This document shows, piece after piece, positions 33,701 through 40,654 of a stretch of 64,000 bases of DNA. Source of the DNA: Monarcha castaneiventris obscurior. Taxonomy: Eukaryota; Chordata; Aves; Passeriformes; Monarchidae. The position numbers were made by a program, and so were the translations under genes. The DNA is taken from assembly GCA_026261815.1 (NCBI GenBank), contig JAMPIT010000884.1:16142210-16206209 (forward strand), written 5' to 3'. The first letter of the stretch is position 1; each line of letters opens with the position of its first letter. The notes under the pieces are model-generated. The model was not told the DNA's origin, searched no databases, and worked only from the letters and a program-made list of their open reading frames with translations.

Positions 33701-35497
33701 CAATTGAGGAAAATAAAGGTAAAACACATGGAGTGGCAATTGAATCCTTTTCTGATGAGCATATGTTTAAGTAGCTGGCATGAGCATCTATAAAACACTT
33801 CTAATGAAAGGAAAAGTTAAATATTTACAGAAATTGGGGATTTCTGCAGAAAGAGTGAGGAAGAAACAAGTAACCACAAGAATATCAGAAACAACAAAAA
33901 AAGTAGGCTCCAAAGAGAAGAGAATCCTTTTGGAGGTGACTTCCACTCAACTGTGTGCTGTAGGCAAACTGAACGGACCCGGCTTGGGAGTGCTCTGGCA
34001 GCATCTTGCTCGGCTTTCTTTGCACATTTTGCCCCATTGTTGTTTTTGCAGTTTGGGCTTGTAAGGCTTGCTGGGCATTACCTGAAAATTTACCAGGTTT
34101 CTTTCTTGGCAGGCATGGGTAAGAAGGATGACCCCAAGCTGATGCAGGAGTGGTTCAAGCTGGTGCAGGAGAAGAATGCCTTGGTTCGCTACGAGTCTGA
34201 ACTGATGATATTGTGAGTGAATGTGGAAAAAATGGGGATTTTGTCATAAACAGTAGTGGAAGATCTGTTAGTATTGTCATCCCTGTAAGGCCAGGAGGTC
34301 AGCAGCCTCTTAGGCTGATTTGTGGCTGAGACAGGAATCCAGGTACATTTCAGAGGAGTGGTAGAGAAGGAATAGTAGTGGTAAGGGGTGAAAGTCCCAA
34401 TTATTTGTGCACATGCAGAAGTACAGGTATGTGAGCCCTTCCCATGCTGTTCTTGTATAAAACACATGCGAGTGTTTTCAAGCTATGCAGAAATATTGTG
34501 TGACTCCTTCTGTTTTTGGTGAAGTTGGCTTCTAAGCATAGCCAAAAGTATTTAATTCAGTCACCTTTGCCTTGTGGCCCTCTTTTCTGCCTGTAGTGGG
34601 ACCCCAGTGCCTGTCATGTGGGCTCAGATGGTAAAGCTGTTTTCCTGTTCATGAAATTGGGAGTTTTTTCTGTTCCCATTGTGCAAATTGACTGAAATTC
34701 ATTTTGGAGTGTGTCAGCTCACCTCAGCAATGTGGAAGCTGATGGCCTTAGTGGCAGAAAAGTCCCAAGGTGGTGTTTGCAGTGGCCTGACGTGTCCTAA
34801 AGTAATAAATAATTAGTTAATAAGTAACTTCGGTTTTAAAGTGGGAAGTAGCAGGAGATACATAGAGATATTGCAGATTTATTTGCTCTTTGACTCTGCT
34901 CTGTATTTAGTTCACTCCTCTTTTGGCATTGCACTTCCTAGCTGAAGGCAAAGAACCTGAAATGCTAAAAGCACAATTAAATCTTTTAAAAATACAGTTA
35001 TATATCTTAAGTTATTTAAGAGTTGCTCCAAACCAGATTGGTAAAATGCACAGCAGATATCTAGAGAGGGAGCAGAAACTGAGAATGAATATGAAGCAAT
35101 GTATGCAGTATTTTAATATAGCTGGAACTTGGATTTCTGCTCTTTCCCTCTCAGTGCTCGGGAGCTAGAACTGGAAGACAGGCAGAGCCGACTGCAGCAG
35201 GAACTCCGCGAGAGGATGGCAGTAGAAGGTGAGAGCAAAAGGGAATATTGCATGGATTTTGCGTGTGTATTTCTAGCCTCGTGTATGCTGATAGTTTTTG
35301 GTATCTCTGTAGATCATCTGAAGACAGATGAGGAGCTCTCAGAGGAGAAGAGGATCCTGAATGAAATGCTCGAAGTAGTGGAGCAGAGAGATTCTCTTGT
35401 GGCTCTCCTTGAGGAGCAGCGGCTTCGAGAAAAAGAAGAAGACAAGGACCTGGAGGCAGTCATGCTTTCCAAAGGTTTTAGCTTGAACTGGTCCTGA
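648..35497 (+). CDS. MICAL3: MICAL3, C-terminal half (12 spliced exons; 5' part outside the window)
   Basis: Joined exons: 648-772, 2900-2962, 6160-6264, 6862-6993, 7394-7485, 9028-10897, 11811-11905, 17258-17365, 18085-18178, 34113-34212, 35155-35228, 35313-35497. All junctions are AG/GT and the phases chain without a break (3,043 nt plus two from the previous exon, 1,014 codons and a stop). MICAL3 is a multidomain flavin monooxygenase that oxidises actin methionines and works with Rab8/Rab10 and ELKS in exocytic vesicle docking (family knowledge). Only the linker and the bMERB Rab-binding domain are in this window; the FAD, calponin-homology and LIM domains must lie upstream. Identity rests on the bMERB sequence ([40 protein letters not shown]-terminus SKGFSLNWS), which matches my recollection of vertebrate MICAL3, and on BID being next downstream in the same orientation, as in human. 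Confidence 0.95.
773..2899 (+). other. MICAL3: MICAL3 intron
   Basis: An AT-rich intron with no recognisable exon or repeat. The open frames in it lack splice signals in a compatible phase. Confidence 0.7.
2900..2962 (+). CDS. MICAL3: MICAL3 exon: [19 protein letters not shown] segment (63 nt)
   Basis: A 63-nt, phase 1-1 exon between ttcag (2895-2899) and gtagtt (2963). It reads [19 protein letters not shown] followed by PG. The exon is dense in CpG dinucleotides compared with the AT-rich intron around it, as expected for conserved coding sequence. Because both ends are in phase 1 it could be skipped without shifting the frame, so it may be alternatively used. Confidence 0.75.
2963..6159 (+). 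other. MICAL3: MICAL3 intron
   Basis: About 3.2 kb of AT-rich intron. It contains an old 64-bp tandem duplication (5440-5567, listed separately). It ends at acceptor ttctag (6154-6159). I see no exon in it. Confidence 0.7.
5440..5567. repeat. Diverged two-copy 64-bp tandem duplication
   Basis: Two adjacent copies start near 5440 and 5504. Each has an A-run, then a core reading GTAATTTTAATTACTT or GTCATTTTAATTACTT, then an AAAGTGTCTCAATT-type block (5478 and 5542 areas). Cores are exactly 64 bp apart (5461 versus 5525). Copies differ at several positions, so the duplication is old. Confidence 0.75.
6160..6264 (+). CDS. MICAL3: MICAL3 exon: acidic linker (105 nt)
   Basis: Exon of 35 codon-equivalents, phase 1-1, flanked by ttctag and gtaggg. 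It encodes an acidic, glycine-rich segment ([20 protein letters not shown], later GAELDD). The low-complexity Glu/Asp composition is typical of the disordered MICAL3 linker. It is symmetric, so it could be skipped in frame. Confidence 0.85.
6265..6861 (+). other. MICAL3: MICAL3 intron
   Basis: A 597-nt AT-rich intron with no other feature recognised. Confidence 0.8.
6862..6993 (+). CDS. MICAL3: MICAL3 exon: [15 protein letters not shown] / acidic cluster (132 nt)
   Basis: A 132-nt phase 1-1 exon between atcag and gtaatc. It reads [20 protein letters not shown], then a Glu/Asp run ([12 protein letters not shown]) and ASHSVTE. It is part of the acidic linker between the LIM domain and the proline/lysine-rich region. 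The frame continues from the preceding exon without adjustment. Confidence 0.87.
6994..7393 (+). other. MICAL3: MICAL3 intron
   Basis: A 400-nt AT-rich intron; nothing else seen. Confidence 0.8.
7394..7485 (+). CDS. MICAL3: MICAL3 exon: Pro/Ser linker (92 nt)
   Basis: Exon between ccctag and the strong donor gtaaga (7486). It enters in phase 1 and leaves in phase 0, reading [20 protein letters not shown] then [11 protein letters not shown]. It switches the linker from acidic to Pro/Ser-rich. Its phase-0 exit matches the start of the giant exon. Confidence 0.87.
7486..9027 (+). other. MICAL3: MICAL3 intron
   Basis: About 1.5 kb of AT-rich intron ending in a T-rich tract and tttgtag at 9021-9027. 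I recognise no exon or repeat in it. Confidence 0.75.
9028..10897 (+). CDS. MICAL3: MICAL3 giant exon: disordered Pro/Ser/Lys-rich linker
   Basis: A 1,870-nt exon (623 codons plus one nucleotide) entering in phase 0 after tttgtag and leaving in phase 1 at the donor gtataa (10898). It begins [20 protein letters not shown]. In order it holds Pro/Ser repeats (about residues 50-120 of the exon), a charged helix-like block with [19 protein letters not shown], a KPQPAPRR basic-proline motif, a poly-proline run ([11 protein letters not shown]), a block with [20 protein letters not shown], a helical block with [20 protein letters not shown], and two lysine clusters ([12 protein letters not shown] and GYKKDKKKK) that could act as nuclear-import or membrane/actin-binding patches. 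Similar blocks occur in MICAL2/3 linkers. The frame stays open 101 nt past the donor, which I treat as intronic read-through. Confidence 0.95.
10898..11810 (+). other. MICAL3: MICAL3 intron
   Basis: A 913-nt intron ending at aaatttgcag. No additional exon or repeat is recognised. Confidence 0.8.
11811..11905 (+). CDS. MICAL3: MICAL3 exon: [17 protein letters not shown] segment
   Basis: A 95-nt exon, phase 1 in and phase 0 out, between tttgcag and gtacgt. It reads [20 protein letters not shown], then [12 protein letters not shown]. This Ser/Asp-rich segment lies immediately N-terminal to bMERB in MICAL3 and is a plausible casein-kinase-type phosphorylation stretch. Extra phase-0 cassettes would be inserted right after it. 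Confidence 0.93.
12125..12990 (-). mobile_element. CR1 LINE fragment, internal ORF2 (degenerate)
   Basis: Read on the minus strand, 12975 to 12709 gives a degraded CR1 ORF2 linker ([20 protein letters not shown], then [12 protein letters not shown]). It continues past a stop as [12 protein letters not shown] and [20 protein letters not shown]. The start of the reverse-transcriptase domain follows at about 12390-12140 ([15 protein letters not shown], then [15 protein letters not shown]). These blocks match the avian CR1 ORF2 consensus as I know it. It is broken by stops and internal loss, with neither end of the element present, so it is dead. It lies antisense to MICAL3. Confidence 0.85.
13719..13766 (+). 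CDS. MICAL3: Candidate small MICAL3 cassette exon (48 nt), weak
   Basis: A 48-nt open, phase 0-0 segment reading [17 protein letters not shown] long pyrimidine tract (about 13655-13712) and ctcaag precede it, and GAG/gtacct follows. Its phase allows in-frame insertion between the exons at 11811 and 17258. I do not recognise the peptide, and chance is a real possibility. Confidence 0.25.
15629..15679 (+). CDS. MICAL3: MICAL3 cassette exon (51 nt, 17 aa) before bMERB
   Basis: A phase 0-0 segment preceded by a T-run and C/T-rich tract ending tttaaag, and followed by AAAG/gtagtg. It encodes [17 protein letters not shown], which would be inserted between SQKSKRE and the first bMERB helix (RAYTEEEL). 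Three TGCATG hexamers follow within about 210 nt (15718, 15793, 15886). These are RBFOX-binding motifs that in downstream introns typically promote inclusion in neurons and muscle. The peptide adds a basic, serine-containing stretch (KRSYS). Open frame, symmetric phase, splice sites and enhancers agree. Confidence 0.65.
15718..15891 (+). promoter_or_regulatory. Cluster of three RBFOX motifs (TGCATG) downstream of cassette exon
   Basis: TGCATG occurs at 15718-15723, 15793-15798 and 15886-15891. The random expectation is about one per 4 kb per strand. An ACTAAC (QKI-type) motif lies at 15773-15778. The position 40-210 nt after a short symmetric exon is the classical place for RBFOX-activated inclusion. 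The regulatory role is inferred. Confidence 0.55.
17258..17365 (+). CDS. MICAL3: MICAL3 exon: bMERB helix 1, first part
   Basis: A 108-nt phase 0-0 exon between ccttcag and gtagcg. It reads [20 protein letters not shown], then [16 protein letters not shown], a highly basic amphipathic helix that starts the bMERB (DUF3585) domain. In the MICAL family this domain binds Rab8/Rab10-group GTPases and can fold back on the catalytic half. Confidence 0.95.
17366..18084 (+). other. MICAL3: MICAL3 intron
   Basis: A 719-nt intron; nothing else recognised. Confidence 0.85.
18085..18178 (+). CDS. MICAL3: MICAL3 exon: bMERB helix 1, second part
   Basis: A 94-nt exon, phase 0 in and phase 1 out, between gaacag and gtatcc. 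It reads [20 protein letters not shown], then [11 protein letters not shown], a coiled-coil helix followed by the loop region where the phase 1-1 cassettes at 22987 and 31735 would be added. Confidence 0.95.
19983..20345 (-). mobile_element. CR1 LINE 3' fragment, minus strand
   Basis: The plus strand begins CATAGAATCATTTAGATTGG, the reverse of the CR1 3' terminus. It continues through the ACTCCACCCTTGCCCTGGGC and CTGTTCCAGGGCTTGGC blocks of the CR1 3' region, then decays after about 20340. It is a 5'-truncated, old insertion, antisense to MICAL3. Confidence 0.9.
22758..22856. repeat. Degenerate TG/TA dinucleotide tract
   Basis: Interrupted runs of TG, TA and CA units, including TTTGTGTGTGTGTACATATA near 22780 and TATATATATGTGTGTGTGCC near 22837. 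In the pre-mRNA they give UG repeats about 130-210 nt upstream of the cassette exon at 22987. Confidence 0.8.
22987..23037 (+). CDS. MICAL3: MICAL3 cassette exon (51 nt) inside the bMERB loop
   Basis: A phase 1-1 segment between ttgttgtag and the donor gtatgt (23038). It encodes [17 protein letters not shown], with the split codon giving G on joining to the exon at 34113. Insertion falls between EKALRGEA and [12 protein letters not shown], at the loop after the first bMERB helix. It adds an acidic, aromatic-rich peptide that could modify Rab binding. No stop, perfect phase and good splice sites support it. An ACTAAC (QKI-type) motif lies 28 nt after the exon. Confidence 0.7.
24750..25068. mobile_element. 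Ancient non-autonomous DNA transposon-like element with TTAA flanks and terminal inverted repeats
   Basis: The left end reads TTAAAGGGACACTGTC (24750 onward). The right end, reverse-complemented from 25068, reads TTAAAGGGATACTGCC. The termini match at TTAA plus 10 of the next 12 bases. Length is about 319 bp, AT-rich, with no coding capacity. TTAA target duplications are known for piggyBac and Kolobok-type transposons; AGGG-starting termini fit Kolobok-like MITEs better, but I cannot name a family. The interior carries two TCAGTCAC motifs (about 24860 and 24915), one within TGACTCAGTCAC, which resembles an AP-1 site. Confidence 0.5.
31540..31734 (+). repeat. Long polypyrimidine (C/T) tract
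   Basis: Almost 200 nt of C/T-rich sequence with TTCCTCTTCC-type repeats (densest at 31660-31720). It ends at the AG that would be the acceptor of the candidate exon at 31735. Long open frames on both strands here (poly-Ser/Pro and poly-Glu) are composition artefacts. Confidence 0.7.
31735..31800 (+). CDS. MICAL3: Candidate Cys-rich MICAL3 cassette exon (66 nt)
   Basis: A phase 1-1 open segment after the polypyrimidine tract and gaag, ending GAAG/gtaacg (31801). In the required frame it encodes [15 protein letters not shown] followed by CPCCAHE. It has three CpGs in 66 nt in an otherwise CpG-poor intron. It could be inserted at the same bMERB loop as the exon at 22987. I do not recall this peptide from MICAL proteins, so it is only a candidate. 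Confidence 0.35.
34113..34212 (+). CDS. MICAL3: MICAL3 exon: bMERB helix 2
   Basis: A 100-nt exon, phase 1 in and phase 2 out, between ttggcag and gtgagt. It reads [20 protein letters not shown], then [13 protein letters not shown], and the split codon completes F with the next exon. It is the central bMERB helix, with the conserved [10 protein letters not shown] and YESELM core of the MICAL family. Confidence 0.96.
34213..35154 (+). other. MICAL3: MICAL3 intron
   Basis: A 942-nt AT-rich intron; nothing else recognised. Confidence 0.85.
35155..35228 (+). CDS. MICAL3: MICAL3 exon: b[21 protein letters not shown] segment
   Basis: A 74-nt exon, phase 2 in and phase 1 out, between ctctcag and gtgaga. 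It reads [20 protein letters not shown], then RMAVE, a charged helix completing the second bMERB helix hairpin. Only 84 nt of intron separate it from the last exon. Confidence 0.96.
35313..35497 (+). CDS. MICAL3: MICAL3 last coding exon: bMERB helix 3 and C-terminus
   Basis: Coding starts after tctgtag and ends at TGA 35495-35497. It reads [20 protein letters not shown], then [32 protein letters not shown] and SKGFSLNWS. The [14 protein letters not shown] block is the signature third helix of MICAL bMERB domains. [13 protein letters not shown] is the C-terminus I know for MICAL3, so the protein end is intact. Confidence 0.97.
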
Positions 35498-38400
35498 GCT
35501 TAACACATTTACCTCTGCTGGTCTGTGTTGTCCAGTTGGCCTACCCTGAGTTTGCCAGAATTACATGGATGGGAAGATGTTGAAGGGGAAACCTCTGAAG
35601 GGTCCAACAGCATGCAGGGATTTGGTTTGAAGCACTCAGAAGCCTTTTGATAAGTGTGTTGGTTCCAGAAGCTTAAGTTTTACATGTCTGCAAGCCAAGT
35701 TGAAGAAATGAGTTGAGACTGTGGAGTCTCCTTGAGGTCCTGTACGATGGACCATATTTTTTTGTGTGTGGTAGGAGGGAGGGGGGAATAATCCATGTGT
35801 GGGGAAGGAGGTTAAGGGAAGAAGTACCCTTAACTACACTGGATTTAAGGCAGTCCATTCCTTTCCCGTTTTTCTACACCAGTTCTAATAAAAGGGAGGG
35901 AGGTGGCAACCCTCCCTGAAAGACCACAGCAGCCTGTAGCAGTGGAGTCAGCTGTCCAAGAGAGCTCCAGGAGCCCAGGGCAACACCTTCTTTGCTTTAG
36001 TCTTCCTCCCCACCAAAGAAACCTGCAGGTGATCCCTTATGCGTGGATATGAAGAAATGCAAGACAGAGAAGATACTGCTATGTGTGATGGAACTCTCTG
36101 CCTCTTGGTTTTTGGAGAGAAGTGGGCATCAGTGGACTCTTTCCCTACCTTAGCCTCCTAAATCTTGTGGGGAGCAAGGGGAGCAGAAGAGAGAGGGAAG
36201 ATGCCCATCTGCTTTGCTACACACTGGAGAGACAGCTACTGCTGGCCTTAGTCTTCATGGCCACAGCTCAGAGGCTGGTGGGCTTCCTTGTTCTGTTTTT
36301 TTGTGACTGTTTTGACACTGGAAAATACTGCTGTGGGACAGTGGTAAGTGTGTGCTGGGGCAGGGGTGTTCCCAGGCAGCATTCCCTGGTTATTAGGCCC
36401 CTAAAAGGGAGAAGCCCTTAAGTGACCGAACCACCATTAAGACTTTTCAGTGTTTTTATTTTTATTTTTTTTCCTCTGTATTTTGTTTTTGCACATTGGA
36501 AACGAAGCTTAAGACCTGCCTGGGCCCTCAGTCACTTTGACCCTTTTATGTCAATTAACTTATTTTTTTAATACTTGAAAGAAGATTCATTTTTGTATCT
36601 TTTAGGAAAAAAAATGGACGAGTGATGGGTGTGTGTGCCTGCTGCATCCTACAACTTCCACTTCAAAATTACTGGATGTTGTTACCTGTGGCTATTTATT
36701 AGTGTTCTTATAAATAATTTGATTGTTACACATATTTGATTGTGGAGGGAGTGTTTTAACTCTGTTGGAGAAAGACACTACTGCGGATTGATCCCTGCTT
36801 CCCAGCAAGGGCAGCCTTTATGTACCCATGGATGCATCCTGCCCTAGGAGTTCTCCTCTATGAAAAAATCCTGTGCACTCATGGAATTTAAGAATCTATT
36901 TGTGTTCTTAGCGTCCTTTTCTTCCACATCCCAGATTCTCTCTTTTGGACTTACAAACCTGTATTTATTTAAATTTTACATTTTTATAACAAGAAAGACA
37001 AAACTGTGAGGTAGAACTATTCCCGTATGACTCTCTCTTGCTGAAAGAGGGGATCCTCACACTCCTGATACAGTTAGAGGGATTTCCATGAAAACAAAAA
37101 TAGCACATTTCCTGCTGCATCTATTGGAAAAAGCTCCTTCTGGCCCAGTTAGTGAATCTGCTGCTTTTCAGCCAGGGTCCTGACCACACAATAACCAATG
37201 AGCAGGATATGCACTGAGCAGCTCAGCACCATTCCCTGTTGGACAGACTCCCAGGGCAAACCGTGTCCTTAACTTACCCTGCAGAGCTGAAACAGCACCG
37301 TGCATTGGGGATGTGTCCCATCCTTCACATGATGTGTTCAGAGGTTTTCCTTCCTTGGGGTGCTGACTGTGTTCTTTTCCTGTTAAAGAAGTACTAAGCC
37401 TGCTTCCTGATGTCTTTGAGAGCGTGTTCCATTCCCAAGCACATTTCCAGCTTGAATTTGCACTGCTGGTACGAGGCACCCCAGCAGGGCTGAACATCCT
37501 TCAGTCTTTCACCCCGGCACAGAAGTTTGCCTGGTTTCTTGCTGTTGGCTCTCTACCTCCTTCAGAGGGGTCTCCTTTAAGCCAAGGTCTAGGATTTGAA
37601 TTCACCTCTGGCTTGGAAGAATAGCCCAGGCTGAGGGAGAATGGGTAGGAGTGTCCCTGGGGACTCTGAGCAGTGCTGGTTGCTAACGGTGGAAACACGT
37701 GTTTCCCACCCTAAGTGTTCTCCCTTTATTCCCCCTAGTGTTCTATGCTAAGGCATTACAAATTAAATCCAGATACTCGTGAAACCAAGCAGACAGGCAG
37801 CTGCAGTGCTACTTCATAACTGTGCACGATAGCAAGTGGTACCTGCCATACCAGCATCCCCCAGTGTTGGCTTTACCAGCAGGATGTCCAACAAACAGAA
37901 TTCCTCCCCCCGTTTGCCAGTGCAGGGGCCTGCTGCCAGAGTCAGACTGGCAGTGGTAGTTTACAAAGTCTGCATTTGGGGGGCCACTGGAAGCTGGAGC
38001 ACAGGAGGAGGGAAGAAAGACGGATAGAAAGTTTACTGTAAATTGTCTTGTGCAGAGAGTTGACCTCAGTCCATTTTATAGTGCACTGGGTATATGGACC
38101 ACATCTAACTTGTAACAAAAGGTCATTGAATGTGATCTGTAGAACAGAAAAAAGTCCTGAGGAAGAAATACCAGATGGTTCCTTTTCCCTTTCGTGCTGG
38201 GGGACATTGGCCAGATCTTTTCAATGCTGAAGAGTGATTTCTCTTGAGGGTGTAATACCTTACTGCACAGAAACCCCATGTATTCTAGCCCTAAACTCTT
38301 TGGGTTGTGCTGAAAGCCTCCAGCAGCGAGAATGAAAACGAAGAGCTAACATCGCACACACAAATTGATTAAAAATACACAAAAGGGAATGTTAAAAGGC

Positions 38401-40210
38401 CTTTTTATATCAAAATGGTTGTAAAAGGCACAACTGTATTTGCTGTTCAGTTGCACTTTAAGAATATGACTTGCATATCAGATAGTGGGTTTTTTTACTC
38501 TCTGAATATTTTTAATTCAAATTTTGTATTTTTAAAGCTGAAGAAGGCTCTTGTGAGCACAAGATTCCTTATTTGTATCCGAATCCCAGCAGGATGTTCT
38601 AGCTCTTTGTGCTGCCCGTGTGGGCAGCAGCAGCGACTCAGCCGTGTGCATTCAGTGACGTGTGTCCATTTCACGTGTGAGGAGAGCAAAGAGACCCTCA
38701 GCTCCCGAGGCGTGGGCACCAAAGGGTGTCTGTCCCCAGGTGCCGTGGTCCTGACCCGGGGCTGGCCGCTTCATCCCGGCAGGAGGTGGGAAGAGAGCCG
38801 AGCTTGGAACCCGCCCCGCGTTCGTTTTCAAATGGGCACACTGAGGATGGGGCAAAGCACTTCAGCCCGCTACGGGGAAGGGAGGGGAATACCAGCTCCT
38901 GGAAGGAAACGCCCAGGAGGCAAATGGAGATGGGGGAGTGAGGACTGCCAGAACGACTAATCTGCTGTTTTCACAGTACCATTCATTTTTCTTTAACTGT
39001 TCTGTTCCTTTTAACCATATTCTCATTAAAAGTCACAACTGGCTGTAAAATTCTGAGCTTGAGAGAACTAATGTGTGGGGAGGTGAGAAGACATTTCAGC
39101 TCCAACTTTCAGACATATTCCTTCTTTCAGTTAACCAATACCCCCTGGTCTCACTAGGGCATGTTATAAACTGCATTGCTGAACATATTTTAGAGCAAAC
39201 CGCAAGTTTTAAAAGTCTGTCCTTCTCTCTCTGTCTCTGCATTTTCTGTAAATATTTGTTTGTATGTAAAGGCACCAGTGGATCCTTGGGCTACCCCCAC
39301 GGTCAAGAATCTGAGTTTTGTGCAATGCCTAGGCCTCTGTTAGAACACGGTGCTTGCGTAGAGCTAGTCACCACATTTGTGTGCACTCTGGTGGGTTTTA
39401 ATATTTTTATACATCCTAATCCTGAACGTTATGAAGTATTCTAAGTGGTCTAGACAGCATGATCTAGAGCAGCCGGCAGTTCCCTTTTGTGAGCAGCTAC
39501 ACCTTGTTTGGTTAACATTCTTCTAAAATGAGTTTTCAATTAAGTGTTTACACCACACACCAGTGGATGAGAGAGGTGTTGCATTGTAAAATCTCCCGTG
39601 TACAAACTGAAAAGCTGCAGTGGGAATTTCAGTTGTCACTGTCTGCAAGAAAGAGAGCTCTAAAGCATACTAAAAACCAGCCTGTATATAGTTCACAGAA
39701 AAAGAGATTGCTGGCTGTTGACCTCTGCAAAATAACAGAGATGAGACGCCTTCCAAAAGTTGCTGCTTTTGGATTGTTCAAGTACTGCTTGGCAGGTACT
39801 AGGCAGGGTAGCAGGCAGATGAGGATGTCACTGAAAGCAGATGTAAAGGGGAGGGTGCCATGTTCTGATGGCATTGCAGTAATTTAAATACTCTGTATCT
39901 GTGGGTGCATGCGTGCGTGTGTGAAGTTTAATCCAGGCAAAGGGAGTTGCTTTGGCATCTGCCCTTTTGGATGAAAGTGAACTCTGATATTCAGATTGTT
40001 CAAGGCTTTTACGGTTGGCATGTATGGAGCGTTAACAGAAAAGCGAATACCCTACCTGTACAGAACCAACTCTGTTCCAGCCTGTTTTCTTCTATTTGGT
40101 TGTGTTTTATCGTTTGTTTTTATGCACACTTGCTTCATTGGTGTTGAGATTTTAGCACCTCAGATGGCCAACTGAACTAAAAAAAAAATAAAGTCATTAA
40201 TTATTTTTTC
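35498..40210 (+). other. MICAL3: MICAL3 3' UTR (probable extent)
   Basis: About 4.7 kb after the stop with no recognisable coding sequence. An AATAAA at 35887-35892 is a possible proximal signal. The strongest signal is AATAAA at 40187-40192, followed by T-rich and GTTGGTGG sequence, giving a long 3' UTR. A GC-richer patch with CpGs lies at about 38600-38950. The extent is inferred from poly(A) signals only. Confidence 0.5.
40187..40192 (+). terminator. MICAL3: Probable distal MICAL3 polyadenylation signal AATAAA
   Basis: AATAAA lies within an A-run. T-rich sequence and a GT-rich GTTGGTGG element follow about 20-35 nt downstream, the arrangement of a functional cleavage site. An alternative AATAAA is at 41253-41258. 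Confidence 0.5.
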
Positions 40211-40629
40211 TTTTTTGTTGGTGGCGTTACAGTTTCTTTCCTCTGCTGTCATTCCCTTGGTTGATGATTGATGAGGACCTGAGAGGAGGTGATCTAGACA
40301 TAAACCTGGGTGTTAAAGGGCCTGGCTTCAATTTATCTTTTGCTGGCTCACTCTCAGCCGCTCTGAATTACCTGATGCAAATATATCAATGATACACCCC
40401 CAGTACATGTACATACTCTACATTGTTTCTTCAGATTGTCTGTGAAGAGCAGTTACAGTAAATGGCCAAGAAGGGATGCAGGTAATAGAAACTGGATTGT
40501 AGAAATGAGGATTTCATTTCTGTAGCTGAAGCTCACTTCCTCAGCCTGCAGTACCAGCCTGAACATCTGATGCTGCTGTAGCAGCATTCATAGAATAATG
40601 GGAGAATTACATGAATGCCTCTGTGCTGA

Positions 40630-40654
40630 TTTTTTTTTTTTTTTTTTTTTTTTT
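40630..40654. repeat. T25 homopolymer
   Basis: Twenty-five consecutive T residues followed by AAAG. It may be a simple-sequence expansion or the reversed poly(A) of a retro-insertion. No source sequence is recognised beside it. Confidence 0.9.

Larger units (their letters stand above)
18179..34112 (+). other. MICAL3: MICAL3 intron (15.9 kb) containing candidate cassette exons and repeats
   Basis: Listed separately within it are a reversed CR1 tail (19983-20345), a TG/TA-rich tract (22758-22856), a likely cassette exon (22987-23037), a 319-bp inverted-repeat element (24750-25068), and a polypyrimidine tract with a second candidate exon (31540-31800). The rest is AT-rich intron in which I recognise nothing. 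Both flanking exons use phase 1 at this junction, so any phase 1-1 exon can be inserted in frame. Confidence 0.8.
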
